A DNA stretch of 64,000 nucleotides, from positions 37,757 to 101,756 of the forward strand of contig JALHJW010000010.1 of the NCBI GenBank assembly GCA_022839785.1, read 5' to 3'. The position numbers and the translations under genes are program-made. Below, one piece after another: positions 7,599 to 17,786 of the stretch; positions within the stretch are counted from its first letter, which is position 1; each line of letters starts with the position of its first letter. The stretch comes from Desulfovibrio sp. GTDB lineage: Bacteria > Desulfobacterota > Desulfovibrionia > Desulfovibrionales > Desulfovibrionaceae. The notes under the pieces are model-generated. The model made no database searches, had not been told where the DNA came from, and saw nothing but the letters and a program-made list of their open reading frames with translations.

Positions 7599-9617
7599 TC
7601 AGTGCTTCTGCTCGGCGGCCTTGCGGCGGTCGGCCTCGATTTTTTCGCGCAGGGCCTTGACGCGCTCCGTGTGCTTGCCGCGCACGAATTCGAGGCGTTC
7701 GGCCAGGGCCGCGGGATCGGCCGGGACGAGCCCGCCGTCGCCGGGGGTGAAGAGGAAGAGGGACTGGCTGGCCCGGCCGCCCGCATCCCAGAGGATGGGC
7801 GCGAGGCTCCAGTCCATTCCGGCGGCGGCCGCGAGGCGGCTGTTCACGGCAGCGCTTCCGGACGCGTCCTTGAGGTCGCCCAGGCGCGCGGCGAAGCGCA
7901 CGAAATCGTAGCCGAGCGCGGTCCAGAAGTCGGCCGGGGGCAGGGCCATGCCCTCCAGGGCCTGGCGCAGGGACCGCGCGCCGGGGCTGTCGCCGTCCGG
8001 ACGCCAGGGGCCGGGCATGACTGACAGGCGGAAGTTGCGCGTGTCCGCGTCGCGCTGGCCGGAGAGGGCCTGGCTCCAGAGTTCCGGCCCCAGGAACAGG
8101 AGCTGGTCCTGCTCGTAGAAGTGGAACTGCGGCACGATGATCTGGGCCTGGGCCCAGCCGTCGGGCACGAAGACCGCCTCGAAGGGCGGCTCGGGCGGGG
8201 GCGGCCGGTCCTGGGCATGCGGGTCCTTGCCCGGCGCGCGCAGGAATTCGGCCACGGTGCGGCCCCAGTGCTGCGGGTCGGCGGGGTTGTAGCCGGTGCT
8301 GCCGCGGATGGCCCCTCCGGCGGCCGCGACCTCCTCCTGGAAGAGCTGCGCGGCGCGCATGCCGAAACGGTCCTGGGGATGGACCACGGCGAAGCGGGTG
8401 ATGCGCAGATCCTTGGAGGCGACGCGCACCAGGGCGCGGATCTGGTCTTCGAGGCTGCCGAAGAAGCGCCAGGCGTCGCGGCCTTCCTCCACCTCGCCCA
8501 GGGAGGGCAGGAAGGCGAAGACGCGGCGCTCCGAGGCGGCCGGGGAGGCGGCCAGGTCGCGGAAGCGCTCGATTTCGAGCGGCCCGCCCACCACGGCCGC
8601 GCCCTTGGGCAGGGCGGCGAGCGAGGCGAGCCAGTCCGGGGCCTCGGTGTTGACGACCGTGACCGTGACCGGCGCGCCGTGCTGCGAAAGCTGCCACTGC
8701 GCCACGCCCGCGCCGCGCATGACCGCCCCGCCCACGGCGGCGAAGCGGCCGGAGAGGGGCAGGAGCAGGGCCAGGTCGACGCTCGGGATGCCGCGCTCCT
8801 TCTCGAAGCGGGTCAGGGTCTCGCGCCAGGGCTCGGGCCGGGCGAAGGGAAAGCGGGCGAGTTCGGCGCGCATGGTCTGCCAAACGCCGGGCCAGGGGGC
8901 CTCGTTCCCCTCGGCCAGACGGGCGGCTTCGAGGAAGCGGGCCGCGGGCCAGGGGAAGGCGTTCTCCTGCCCCTTGGGGGCGGTGGCGGCCAGGGCGTGC
9001 ACCTGCGCGGCGGGGAGCGGGGCGAGATGCCTGCGCGTCAGCTCCTCCAGCCGGGCCTTGTCCTCGGGCGTCGCGGCCTGGGCGTAGGCCGTGGCCAGAA
9101 AGCGCATGGCGTCGCCGTCCGGGCCGCGCTCCAGGGCGGCGGCGGCCATGTTCTCCGCGGTCTCCAGGCGCTGTTCCCGGGGCACGCTCGTGTCCTTGGC
9201 CAGGCTGTCCAGGGCCTTCTTCGCGGCCTTCTCGTCGCCCGCAAGGCCCAGGGCCTCGGCGCGCGCGGCCTTCCACGCGGGCTTCTGGCGCGCCGTGGGG
9301 TCGATCTTGGCCCAGGCGTCCAGGGCGTCCAGCGCGCCGCGTCCATGTCCCGCGCGCACGGCCGAAAGGGCGTAGCGTTCGTGCCACAGGAGGCGTTCTG
9401 CGGGCGCGGACTGGCCGCGTTGCAGCAGTTGGCCGTAGTAGAGTTCGCTCTTGGTCCAGTCCTGCCGTTCCCAGGCCTGGGCCGCCGCCTCGTCGAGGGA
9501 CTGACCCGGGGCCGCGGCTGGCCTCGCCCCGGGGGGCGGACCGGCCGATTTCTGGCAGGCTGCGAGGGAAAGGGCGAAGAGGGCCAGGACGAGGATGAGG
9601 GTGCGTCGTGCAAACAT
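7599..9617 (-). CDS. LpoA-like penicillin-binding protein activator lipoprotein
   Basis: A 672-aa lipoprotein: signal MFARRTLILVLALFALSLAAC (lipobox LAAC), then an N-terminal TPR-like helical region (residues ~35-260), then a periplasmic-binding-protein-like domain beginning at VDLALLLPLSGRFAAVGGAV (~290) and continuing to ~610, with a charged C-terminal tail. This TPR plus PBP-fold order matches LpoA/YraM, the outer-membrane activator of PBP1A-type peptidoglycan synthases. The match is architectural, so a different ligand-binding lipoprotein is possible. It follows dnaK after a strong terminator and precedes gatC by 11 bp. Confidence 0.75.
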   Translation of the reverse strand: MFARRTLILVLALFALSLAACQKSAGPPPGARPAAAPGQSLDEAAAQAWERQDWTKSELYYGQLLQRGQSAPAERLLWHERYALSAVRAGHGRGALDALDAWAKIDPTARQKPAWKAARAEALGLAGDEKAAKKALDSLAKDTSVPREQRLETAENMAAAALERGPDGDAMRFLATAYAQAATPEDKARLEELTRRHLAPLPAAQVHALAATAPKGQENAFPWPAARFLEAARLAEGNEAPWPGVWQTMRAELARFPFARPEPWRETLTRFEKERGIPSVDLALLLPLSGRFAAVGGAVMRGAGVAQWQLSQHGAPVTVTVVNTEAPDWLASLAALPKGAAVVGGPLEIERFRDLAASPAASERRVFAFLPSLGEVEEGRDAWRFFGSLEDQIRALVRVASKDLRITRFAVVHPQDRFGMRAAQLFQEEVAAAGGAIRGSTGYNPADPQHWGRTVAEFLRAPGKDPHAQDRPPPPEPPFEAVFVPDGWAQAQIIVPQFHFYEQDQLLFLGPELWSQALSGQRDADTRNFRLSVMPGPWRPDGDSPGARSLRQALEGMALPPADFWTALGYDFVRFAARLGDLKDASGSAAVNSRLAAAAGMDWSLAPILWDAGGRASQSLFLFTPGDGGLVPADPAALAERLEFVRGKHTERVKALREKIEADRRKAAEQKH

Positions 9618-9644
9618 AACTTGCCATCCTACCGCGAAGCCGCG

Positions 9645-9683
9645 CGAAATGAAAGGCCCGGCCCCCGCGGGGGGGCCGGGCCG
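9645..9683 (-). terminator. intrinsic terminator after dnaK
   Basis: A 12-bp GC-rich stem (GGCCCGGCCCCC paired with its complement across a short GC loop, 9655-9682). On the minus strand it is followed by TTTCATTT. It lies about 40 bp past the dnaK stop codon and separates the heat-shock operon from the LpoA-like gene. Confidence 0.75.
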
Positions 9684-9721
9684 GACGGGCTGCGCACGCG
9701 CGGATCGAAGCCGCGCGGGAG

Positions 9722-11635
<1,914 letters not shown>

Positions 11636-11741
11636 TATTGTCCTCCAGCAGACGAAGTGTCGCGTGATGTGAACGGGGATGTCGAATCAAGCACGAGGTA
11701 TAAGCATACGGTTCGTGGAGTAAAGGGCGGGACCGGAAAAT

Positions 11742-12251
11742 TTATGCGTTTTTTCCGATCATGACCTTGGCCGGGCGGATGACCCGGCCGTTGAGGACGA
11801 AGCCCTTCTGCAGGATGGCCGCGACCTTGCCCGGCTCGCCGTCCTCGGCGATGCCCACGGCCTCGGCCCAGGCCGGGTCGAAGTCGTCGCCCGCCTTGCC
11901 CACGGCCTCCAGGCCGTGGCGGGACAGGGCGTCGAGGAAGATCTTCAGCGTCATCTCCACGCCCATGACCAGGTCCTTGCAAGCCTCGTTGCCCCGGCCG
12001 TGGGTCAGGGCCAGATCCAGGGTGTCGAGCACGGGCATGAGGTCGGCCAGCACGTTCTCGGTGGCGAACTTGCGGAACTCGTCCTTTTCCCGCTCCAGAC
12101 GGCGCTTGGCGTTCTCCAGTTCGGCCAGGGCGCGCAGCCGTTCGTCCTCGGCGCGGCGCAGGGCCTCCTTCAGCTGGGCGGTCTCGTCGGCCGGGGCGGC
12201 GGATGCCTCGGCGGTCTCGGGGATCTGGGATTCCGTTTCCTTGTCGGACAT
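11742..12251 (-). CDS. grpE: nucleotide exchange factor GrpE
   Basis: A 169-aa protein: acidic N-terminus, long coiled coil (LKEALRRAEDERLRALAELE), the GrpE hallmark NAKRRLEREKDEFRKFA, then the beta domain ending in GFVLNGRVIRPAKVMIGK. It drives ADP release from DnaK. The ATG at 12251 was chosen because AGGAGG lies 11 nt upstream; a longer in-frame start at 12299 would add 16 unconserved residues. Gap to hrcA is 60 bp and to dnaK 106 bp. Confidence 0.96.
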   Translation of the reverse strand: MSDKETESQIPETAEASAAPADETAQLKEALRRAEDERLRALAELENAKRRLEREKDEFRKFATENVLADLMPVLDTLDLALTHGRGNEACKDLVMGVEMTLKIFLDALSRHGLEAVGKAGDDFDPAWAEAVGIAEDGEPGKVAAILQKGFVLNGRVIRPAKVMIGKNA

Positions 12252-12311
12252 GGCGAGAGGAACCTCCTCGTGTTTTTCGGAAGCTGCGCGGGCGGACATG
12301 GGCCGCCCGGA

Positions 12312-13349
12312 TCAGAATCTCTTGCGCAAAATGTCGCTGATGGCCGCGGCCGTGCATGAGATGGCGGGCATCAGCCCGGCGTAATTCATGCGCATGGGGC
12401 CGAGCAGGCCGATGACGCCGAAGGGCGTGCCTTCCGCGCCGTAGGGCCGGGCGATGACCGAGAGCCCCGGCACGGCCGGGTCTGTCGCGTCCTGTCCCAG
12501 GGAGACGAGCACGCCGCCCGAGGCCACGACCCGGTCGAGGATGTCCAGGAGCTGCGTGCGCTCCTCCAGCATCAGCAGGATGCGGCGGATGCTCTCCCGG
12601 CCCGCGAACTCCGGCTGGGAGAGGATGTTCAGCGCGCCCTCCACGAACAGCTCGCGGCCGTCGCCGGTCTCCACGGTCTCACGCGCCAGACGCAGGGCCT
12701 GGCTGAAGAATTCGGACAGGGCGGAGCGGGCGCTCTCGGTTTCGGCCAGGATGTGTGCGCGCACCTGGGCCACGGTCCTGTCCGCGAAAAGGTCGTTGAG
12801 GTAGTTGGCGTAGCGCGTCAGGTCGTCGGGCGTGACCGGATCGTCCAGCTCCACGAGCTTCTTCTGGATCAGGCCGCCCTGCAGCACGAGCACGACCATG
12901 ACCAGATCGGGCTTGATCAGGGCGAACTCGATGCGCTTCCAGCGCACGTCGCTCTGCACCGGGGTCATGACCATGCAGACCTGGTGGGAGATGGCCGAGA
13001 GCAGACGGCAGGCCTGGCGGAGCAGGTCCGAGAGGTCGCCGCGCGCCTCGCCCAGGGAGGAGAGGATGAGGCTGCGTTCGGCCTCGGGCAGGGTGGAGGG
13101 CCAGTGGCCGCGGTCGAGATAGAAGTCGAAGGCCCTGGCCGTGGGCACGCGCCCGGCCGAGGTGTGCGGCTGCTCCAAAAAGCCCTTGTCCGTGAGGTCG
13201 GCCATGACGTTGCGGATGGACGCAGGCGAGAGCCCGAGACCCGAACGGCGCGAGACGGTGCGCGAGCCCGCGGGCTCGGCCGTCTCGATGTACAGCTCGA
13301 TGATCGAGGTCAGGATGTGGATCTCGCGTTCGTTCAGGACCGGAGGCAT
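12312..13349 (-). CDS. hrcA: heat-inducible transcription repressor HrcA
   Basis: A 345-aa repressor. N-terminal winged helix: LNEREIHILTSIIELYIETA, EPAGSRTVSRR, SPASIRNVMADLTDKGFLEQ, then the HrcA-specific PHTSAGRVPTARAFDFYL, with the GAF-like dimer domain after it and GVIGLLGPMRMNYAGLMPAI near the C-terminus. HrcA binds CIRCE operators and represses groE and dnaK operons until heat titrates its GroEL partner. ATG at 13349 has GAGGAGACGCCGG upstream; longer in-frame starts are not supported. First gene of hrcA-grpE-dnaK. Confidence 0.97.
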   Translation of the reverse strand: MPPVLNEREIHILTSIIELYIETAEPAGSRTVSRRSGLGLSPASIRNVMADLTDKGFLEQPHTSAGRVPTARAFDFYLDRGHWPSTLPEAERSLILSSLGEARGDLSDLLRQACRLLSAISHQVCMVMTPVQSDVRWKRIEFALIKPDLVMVVLVLQGGLIQKKLVELDDPVTPDDLTRYANYLNDLFADRTVAQVRAHILAETESARSALSEFFSQALRLARETVETGDGRELFVEGALNILSQPEFAGRESIRRILLMLEERTQLLDILDRVVASGGVLVSLGQDATDPAVPGLSVIARPYGAEGTPFGVIGLLGPMRMNYAGLMPAISCTAAAISDILRKRF

Positions 13350-13404
13350 CCGGCGTCTCCTCGTGACCGTTGTCCGCGCGCCGTGGCCGAGCGGGCGGCG
13401 GGTG

Positions 13405-13463
13405 TCGGCGACCTCCCGCCGGGAGTGCTCAATGCGGGTAACAACGGCCCCCCCACCTGTCAA
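13405..13463 (-). promoter_or_regulatory. putative hrcA promoter with a half-CIRCE
   Basis: On the minus strand a perfect TTGACA (13463-13458) is followed 17 nt later by TACCCG and then by TGAGCACTC (13431-13423), which matches the left CIRCE arm TTAGCACTC at 8 of 9 positions. After the expected 9-nt spacer the right arm (GGTCGCCGA, 13413-13405) matches GAGTGCTAA at only 4 of 9. The -10 element is poor. HrcA autoregulation is plausible but the operator is degenerate. Confidence 0.4.
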
Positions 13464-13534
13464 GGGAAGGGGCCGCGCAAAAAAGCCGCCGCGCCGTCTT
13501 GCGCGGGCGGCCCGGTTCGTGGATATCTCGAAAC

Positions 13535-15337
13535 ATGAATCTGCACGCTCTGGACACCGTCGGCCTGGCCCTCGTCCTCGGGGTCGCGGGCTACATGCTC
13601 GCCCGGCGTCTCTCCCTGCCGCCCATCCTCTTCTATCTCGCCGCCGGAATGGCGGCCGGGCCGCTCGGCCTGGACATCGTGGACGCCCACGGCCTGGGCG
13701 GCGGCCTCCTGGTCCTGGTGGAGTTCGCCGTGGCCATCATCCTTTTCGAGGGCGGGCTGCTGCTCTCGACCCGCGGCTTCTGGAGCGCTCCGCGCGCCAT
13801 CGGCCGCCTGCTCAGCCTGACCATCCTGCTCACGGCCGCGGGCGGCTGGCTGCTGGGCCTCACGCTGCTCGGCCTGCCGTCCGACGTGGCCCTGCTCTTC
13901 GGCGTCATCGTGGTGGTCACGGGACCCAGCGTGATCAAGCCCCTCCTCAAGAGCCTCAACCTGCCCGCCCGGCTGCGCGCCCTGTTGCACTGGGAATCGA
14001 TCTGGGGCGACGTCATCGGCATGGTGCTTACGGCCATGGCGCTCAAGGCCGCGTCGGTTTCCACCCTCCACGAGGCGGGCGCGGTCGGGGCCGTCCTCCT
14101 GACGAGCATCCTCGCGGGCGCGGCCCTGGGCGCGGCCGTGGGGCTGCTGCTCTCGCGGATCGTGCTGCCCTTCGTCGAGTCCCTGCGCGACGAGGTGCTG
14201 CCCGGCGTGACCGCCTTCGCCGCGGCCATCGGGGCCTTCGTCCTGGCGGACAATCTCGTGGAGGCCTCGGGACCCATCACCGTGGCCGTCGCCGGATTCT
14301 TCCTCTCGCACCAGAAGCCGCGCACCCTGGCCGACATCCGCCATTTCAAGGACCAGCTTTCCGTGGTCTTCATCGGCAGTCTCTTCGTGCTGCTCTCGGC
14401 GACCGTGGACCCGGAGCCGCTGGCCGACATGTGGCCGGGCATGCTGCTCACGGCCGTGCTCCTGGGCGTGGTCGTCAGGCCTCTGGCGGTCTTCGCGGCG
14501 CTGTCGGGCAGCGAGGTTCCCCGGCGCGAGCGCGCCTACCTCGCCCTGGTCAGCCCGCGCGGCATCATCTCCCTGGCCGCCGCGGCCTATGCGGGAATGG
14601 TCATGACCGGGCGCGAGGCCGAAACCGGGATCATGCTCGACGCCATCTTCTTCGTGGTGCTCCTCTCCGGGGCCTCGGCCACGCTCCTGGGCAGGCCGCT
14701 GGCCCGCGCGCTCGGCGTGACCGCCCCGGCGGAGACCTCGGGGATCATCCTGGTCGGCCTCAACCCCTTCGCCCGCGCCCTGGGCAGGGCGCTCTCCCGC
14801 CATGTGCCCGTGGTCTTCTTCGACCCGCGCCTGGACCGCTGCCGTCTGGTGCGCGAGGAGGGGGGCAGCGTCTTCTGCACCGATCTGCTGGACGAGGACA
14901 TCTACGAGGAGGCCTTCAGCGAAGGCTACGGCAGGCTGCTCTGCCTTTCCACCAACGACGTCCTGAACCGTCTGGTGGAGCCGGTGGCGGTGCGTCACCT
15001 CGGTCACGCGGGGGTCTGGCGGGCCGTGGCCGAGCCGCCGGAACGCCCGGCCGCCGGGCGCGAGGCGGAAGAGGCGGGGATATTTCCCCGGGGCGTGTAC
15101 GCGGCCTGGGCCGCAGAGGGTCTCGCCGCGGGCGTGGTGCGCGTGGAGGAGTGCGAGTGGACGCCGGAGCGCGCCGACGCCACGCCCCTGTTCCGCGTGA
15201 CGCACGGCGGCAAGGGCGTGGCCCCGCTGCACGACGCGGCCGGGGCGGCGGGGACGTGCATCTGTCTCGTCCGCCTCGCGGATGGGGATCAGTCGTCGCC
15301 GTCGCCCGGAGGCAGCCCAAGATCCTTGAAGATATAG
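13535..15337 (+). CDS. CPA1-type Na+/H+ (or K+/H+) antiporter with C-terminal TrkA-N-like domain
   Basis: A 600-aa protein: about 12 hydrophobic helices over residues 1-395 (LVLGVAGYMLARRLSLPPIL, FAVAIILFEGGLLLS, LALVSPRGIISLAAAAYAGM), then a cytosolic nucleotide-binding-like domain (IILVGLNPFARALGRALSR, with a following acidic DPRLDRCRLVREEGG) and a variable tail. The FEGG and PRG motifs are characteristic of NhaP/CPA1 exchangers. It would export Na+ or K+ for pH and ion homeostasis, gated by its RCK-like domain. Start ATG 13535; ribosome site weak. The last 49 bp overlap the 3' end of convergent rfbD. Confidence 0.88.
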   Translation: MNLHALDTVGLALVLGVAGYMLARRLSLPPILFYLAAGMAAGPLGLDIVDAHGLGGGLLVLVEFAVAIILFEGGLLLSTRGFWSAPRAIGRLLSLTILLTAAGGWLLGLTLLGLPSDVALLFGVIVVVTGPSVIKPLLKSLNLPARLRALLHWESIWGDVIGMVLTAMALKAASVSTLHEAGAVGAVLLTSILAGAALGAAVGLLLSRIVLPFVESLRDEVLPGVTAFAAAIGAFVLADNLVEASGPITVAVAGFFLSHQKPRTLADIRHFKDQLSVVFIGSLFVLLSATVDPEPLADMWPGMLLTAVLLGVVVRPLAVFAALSGSEVPRRERAYLALVSPRGIISLAAAAYAGMVMTGREAETGIMLDAIFFVVLLSGASATLLGRPLARALGVTAPAETSGIILVGLNPFARALGRALSRHVPVVFFDPRLDRCRLVREEGGSVFCTDLLDEDIYEEAFSEGYGRLLCLSTNDVLNRLVEPVAVRHLGHAGVWRAVAEPPERPAAGREAEEAGIFPRGVYAAWAAEGLAAGVVRVEECEWTPERADATPLFRVTHGGKGVAPLHDAAGAAGTCICLVRLADGDQSSPSPGGSPRSLKI

Positions 15338-16176
15338 TCGCGCAGGCCCTGTTCCCAGGGACGCGGGGTGACGCCCGTGGCCGCGACGAAGGCGTCCAGG
15401 TCGAGGACGGAATAGCGCGGCCGCTTCGCCTTGGTCGGCCACTCGGCCGTGGTGATGGCCTCCACGCGGCAGGGCAGCCCGGCCAGGGAGACCGCCTCGG
15501 CCGCCAGTTCGCACCAGGTGGCCTTGCCGCTGGAGGCGAGGTGGAAGAGCCCGCTCGCGCCCGATTCCAGGAGCCTCACGGCGTTCTCGGCCAGGTCCGG
15601 CGTGTAGGAGGGCGAGCCGGTCTGGTCCGCGACCACGGTCAGCCGGTCGCGGTCCCTGGCGAGGCCGAGGATGGTGGCCACGAAGTTGCCCTTGCCCGGC
15701 CCGAAGAGCCAGGAGGTGCGCACCACCAGCAGCCCCGGCGGCGCGCTCTCGAAGAGCGTCTGTTCGCCCGCCAGCTTGCTCTGGCCGTAGACCGACTCGG
15801 GGGCCGGGGCGTCGTCCGGGGTGTAGGGCGCGTCCTTCCTGCCGTCGAAAACGAAGTCCGTGGAGAAGTGGACCAGGGGCAGGGCCAGCTCGCGCATGGT
15901 CAGGCCGAGCAGGCGCGGCAGGTTGCGATTGAGGCGGAAGGCGTCGTCGCGCTCGTCCTCGGCCCGGTCCACCGCGGTGTAGGCCACGGCATTGAAGACC
16001 GCGTCGGCCTTCACCTCGCGGCAGAAGTCGCGCAGGCGGCCCTGGTCGAAGGGGTCGAAGTCGGCCCGGCCCACGGGATGCGCGGTCCAGCCCGCCCTGC
16101 CGAGGGCCGCGGTCAGGGCCATGCCGAGCAGGCCGCTGCGCCCGCCCAGGACCACGGCGCGTTTGCCGGACGTCAC
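15289..16176 (-). CDS. rfbD: dTDP-4-dehydrorhamnose reductase
   Basis: A 295-aa SDR-family enzyme: nucleotide-binding GGRSGLLGMALTAAL near the N-terminus, STDFVFDG, the catalytic YGQSKLAGE (YxxxK), SWLFGPGKGNFV, and DQTGSPSYTPDLA. It catalyses the last step to dTDP-L-rhamnose for LPS or other glycans. The start is the GTG at 16176, which overlaps the stop codon of rfbB (GTGA), so the two are translationally coupled. rfbA and rfbC are not in the window. The C-terminal codons overlap the antiporter gene on the other strand (15289-15337). Confidence 0.93.
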   Translation of the reverse strand: MTSGKRAVVLGGRSGLLGMALTAALGRAGWTAHPVGRADFDPFDQGRLRDFCREVKADAVFNAVAYTAVDRAEDERDDAFRLNRNLPRLLGLTMRELALPLVHFSTDFVFDGRKDAPYTPDDAPAPESVYGQSKLAGEQTLFESAPPGLLVVRTSWLFGPGKGNFVATILGLARDRDRLTVVADQTGSPSYTPDLAENAVRLLESGASGLFHLASSGKATWCELAAEAVSLAGLPCRVEAITTAEWPTKAKRPRYSVLDLDAFVAATGVTPRPWEQGLRDYIFKDLGLPPGDGDD

Positions 16177-17195
16177 GCGCGCTCCTCGTACCACGTGTCC
16201 ATGAACTCGCGGTACGCGCCGCTCTGCACGGCCTGCAGCCAGTCCGCGTTCTCGCGGTACCAGGCCACGGTCTGCGAGAGCCCGTCGGCGAAGGCGATCT
16301 GCGGCGCGAAGCCCAGGCGCTTCCCGGCGTATTCGAAGCCCATGGCGTAGCGGCGGTCGTGTCCCGGCCGGTCGGCCACGAAGCGGATCAGACTTTCGGG
16401 CTTGCCCAGGATGGCCAGCAGGGTGCGCACGACCTCCAGGTTGGCCTTCTCGTTGTCGCTGCCGAAGTTGTAGATGTCGCCCGGCTCGCCCTTCATGAGC
16501 GCCAGCTCCACGCCCCGGCAGTGATCCAGCACGTGTATCCAATCGCGCACCTGCAGGCCGTCGCCGTAGACCGGCAGGGGCTCGTTCGCCTGGGCCTTCA
16601 GGATCATCAGCGGGATGAGCTTTTCCGGAAACTGGTAGGGGCCGTAGTTGTTGGAGCAGCGGGTGACGACCACGGGCAGGCCGTAGGTCTTGAAGTAGGC
16701 GCGGCAGAGCAGGTCGGCCGAGGCCTTGGAGGCGGAGTAGGGCGAATTGGGCGCGAGGGGGGTCTTCTCGGTGAACTTGCCTTCTGGGCCGAGCGCGCCG
16801 TAGACCTCGTCCGTGGAGACGTGGACGAAGCGCGGCAGCCCCGTGCGGCGGGCCGCCTCCAGCAGGACCTGGGTCCCCATGACGTTGGTCGTGAGAAAGG
16901 GGGCGGGATCGGCGATGGAGCGGTCCACGTGCGTCTCGGCCGCGAAGTTGACCACGGCGTCCACGCCCTGGTCGCGCAGCAGCGACTCCACCAGCGGCGC
17001 GTCCGCGATGTCGCCCTTGACGAAGTGGTAGCGGGAGCCGCCGAAGCGCTCCTCGATGTCGGAAAGGCTGAGCGGATTGCCCGCGTAGGTCAGCTTGTCG
17101 AGATTGACCACGGCGACGTCGTCGCGCGAGGTGAGCATGTGGCGGATGAAGTTGGCGCCGATGAAGCCGCATCCGCCGGTGACGAGCAGCCGCAT
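16173..17195 (-). CDS. rfbB: dTDP-glucose 4,6-dehydratase
   Basis: A 340-aa extended SDR enzyme making dTDP-4-keto-6-deoxyglucose. Motifs: LVTGGCGFIGANFIRHML (NAD+ binding), FAAETHVDRSI, STDEVYGALG, the catalytic YSASKASAD (YxxxK), and NNYGPYQFPEKLIPL. Typical length. Start ATG at 17195 has AAGGGGGACCCC upstream. It is the first gene of a two-gene rhamnose segment with rfbD, and lies divergent from the tRNA-Val gene 150 bp away. Confidence 0.97.
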   Translation of the reverse strand: MRLLVTGGCGFIGANFIRHMLTSRDDVAVVNLDKLTYAGNPLSLSDIEERFGGSRYHFVKGDIADAPLVESLLRDQGVDAVVNFAAETHVDRSIADPAPFLTTNVMGTQVLLEAARRTGLPRFVHVSTDEVYGALGPEGKFTEKTPLAPNSPYSASKASADLLCRAYFKTYGLPVVVTRCSNNYGPYQFPEKLIPLMILKAQANEPLPVYGDGLQVRDWIHVLDHCRGVELALMKGEPGDIYNFGSDNEKANLEVVRTLLAILGKPESLIRFVADRPGHDRRYAMGFEYAGKRLGFAPQIAFADGLSQTVAWYRENADWLQAVQSGAYREFMDTWYEERA

Positions 17196-17307
17196 GGGGT
17201 CCCCCTTGACTGGTGACTCGGGCCGCGCCCGGTCCGCGAAGATGTATAGAAAAGGGGCGGGCATGGCAAACCCCGGAGAGGGGATGGAAAAAAGCCGCAA
17301 AAAGGTC

Positions 17308-17336
17308 TTGCCTGACACCGGGGTTTTGGATAGAAG
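17308..17336 (+). promoter_or_regulatory. candidate promoter of tRNA-Val
   Basis: TTGCCT (17308-17313), 17-nt spacer, TAGAAG (17331-17336), ending 11 nt before the first base of the tRNA. Position fits, but hexamer matches are only moderate and the leader would be almost absent. Confidence 0.35.
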
Positions 17337-17347
17337 TGCGGTCCTTC

Positions 17348-17423
<76 letters not shown>

Positions 17424-17431
17424 CGAAAGTC

Positions 17432-17462
17432 AAAGCCTTGGTTCGCCAAGGCTTTTTCTTTT
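17432..17462 (+). terminator. intrinsic terminator of tRNA-Val
   Basis: Perfect 8-bp stem AGCCTTGG / CCAAGGCT with TTCG tetraloop, followed by TTTTTCTTTT. Starts 9 nt after the tRNA CCA end. Confidence 0.93.
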
Positions 17463-17466
17463 CGGG

Positions 17467-17592
17467 GCAGGTCGCTCAAAGAGCGCCATCTGCGGCGTTG
17501 CCGCGGGGAATGCAAACCCTTGCGTACCGGGAGTGCGCGGCGGGCTTGAATTCCCCTTGCGCCTTGCATCTGACGCTCTTTGAGCGACCTGC
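17467..17592. repeat. 126-bp imperfect palindromic element with 19-bp perfect terminal inverted repeats
   Basis: GCAGGTCGCTCAAAGAGCG at 17467-17485 recurs as its exact reverse complement at 17574-17592. The interior is a weaker palindrome: ATCTGCGGCG...GGGGAATGCAA on the left against a diverged complement (ATGCAAGGCGC...GGGGAATTCAA read on the other strand). No ORF is convincing. It looks like an intergenic palindromic (REP/MITE-like) element placed after the tRNA terminator. No target-site duplication was identified. Confidence 0.7.
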
Positions 17593-17786
17593 CGGACTGT
17601 TGCGCCAACGCCCTTCGCGGCGTCGTCGCGGGGAGGTTCGTCCGGTCGCGGGGGTGCGGCGCGGAGGTCGGGGATGCAAGGGGCCCCGGCCCCCTTGCCC
17701 CGTGTCCGTCAACGACGTTCAGGCCGCTCAAAAAAACGCCCGCCGTGTTGCGTTCCGGCGGGCTGGCCGCTAGGGGAGTCCTCCAT
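17593..17786. other. rest of the tRNA-Val/trmL intergenic region: hairpins
   Basis: No gene is seen. Two further hairpins are present: GCAAGGGG / CCCCTTGC (17676-17698), and GCCCGCC / GGCGGGC (17738-17763), which on the minus strand is followed by seven T residues and so resembles a minus-strand terminator. AGGCCGCTCAAAAAAACGC (17721-17739) echoes the end of the palindromic element just upstream and may be a decayed copy. Confidence 0.45.

Noticed and set aside
17738..17763. Minus-strand terminator (GCCCGCC/GGCGGGC plus T7) as the end of a minus-strand gene
   Set aside because: The only minus-strand gene feeding into it is the TAXI gene ending 490 bp away, with trmL between. Listed only as a hairpin within the intergenic region.
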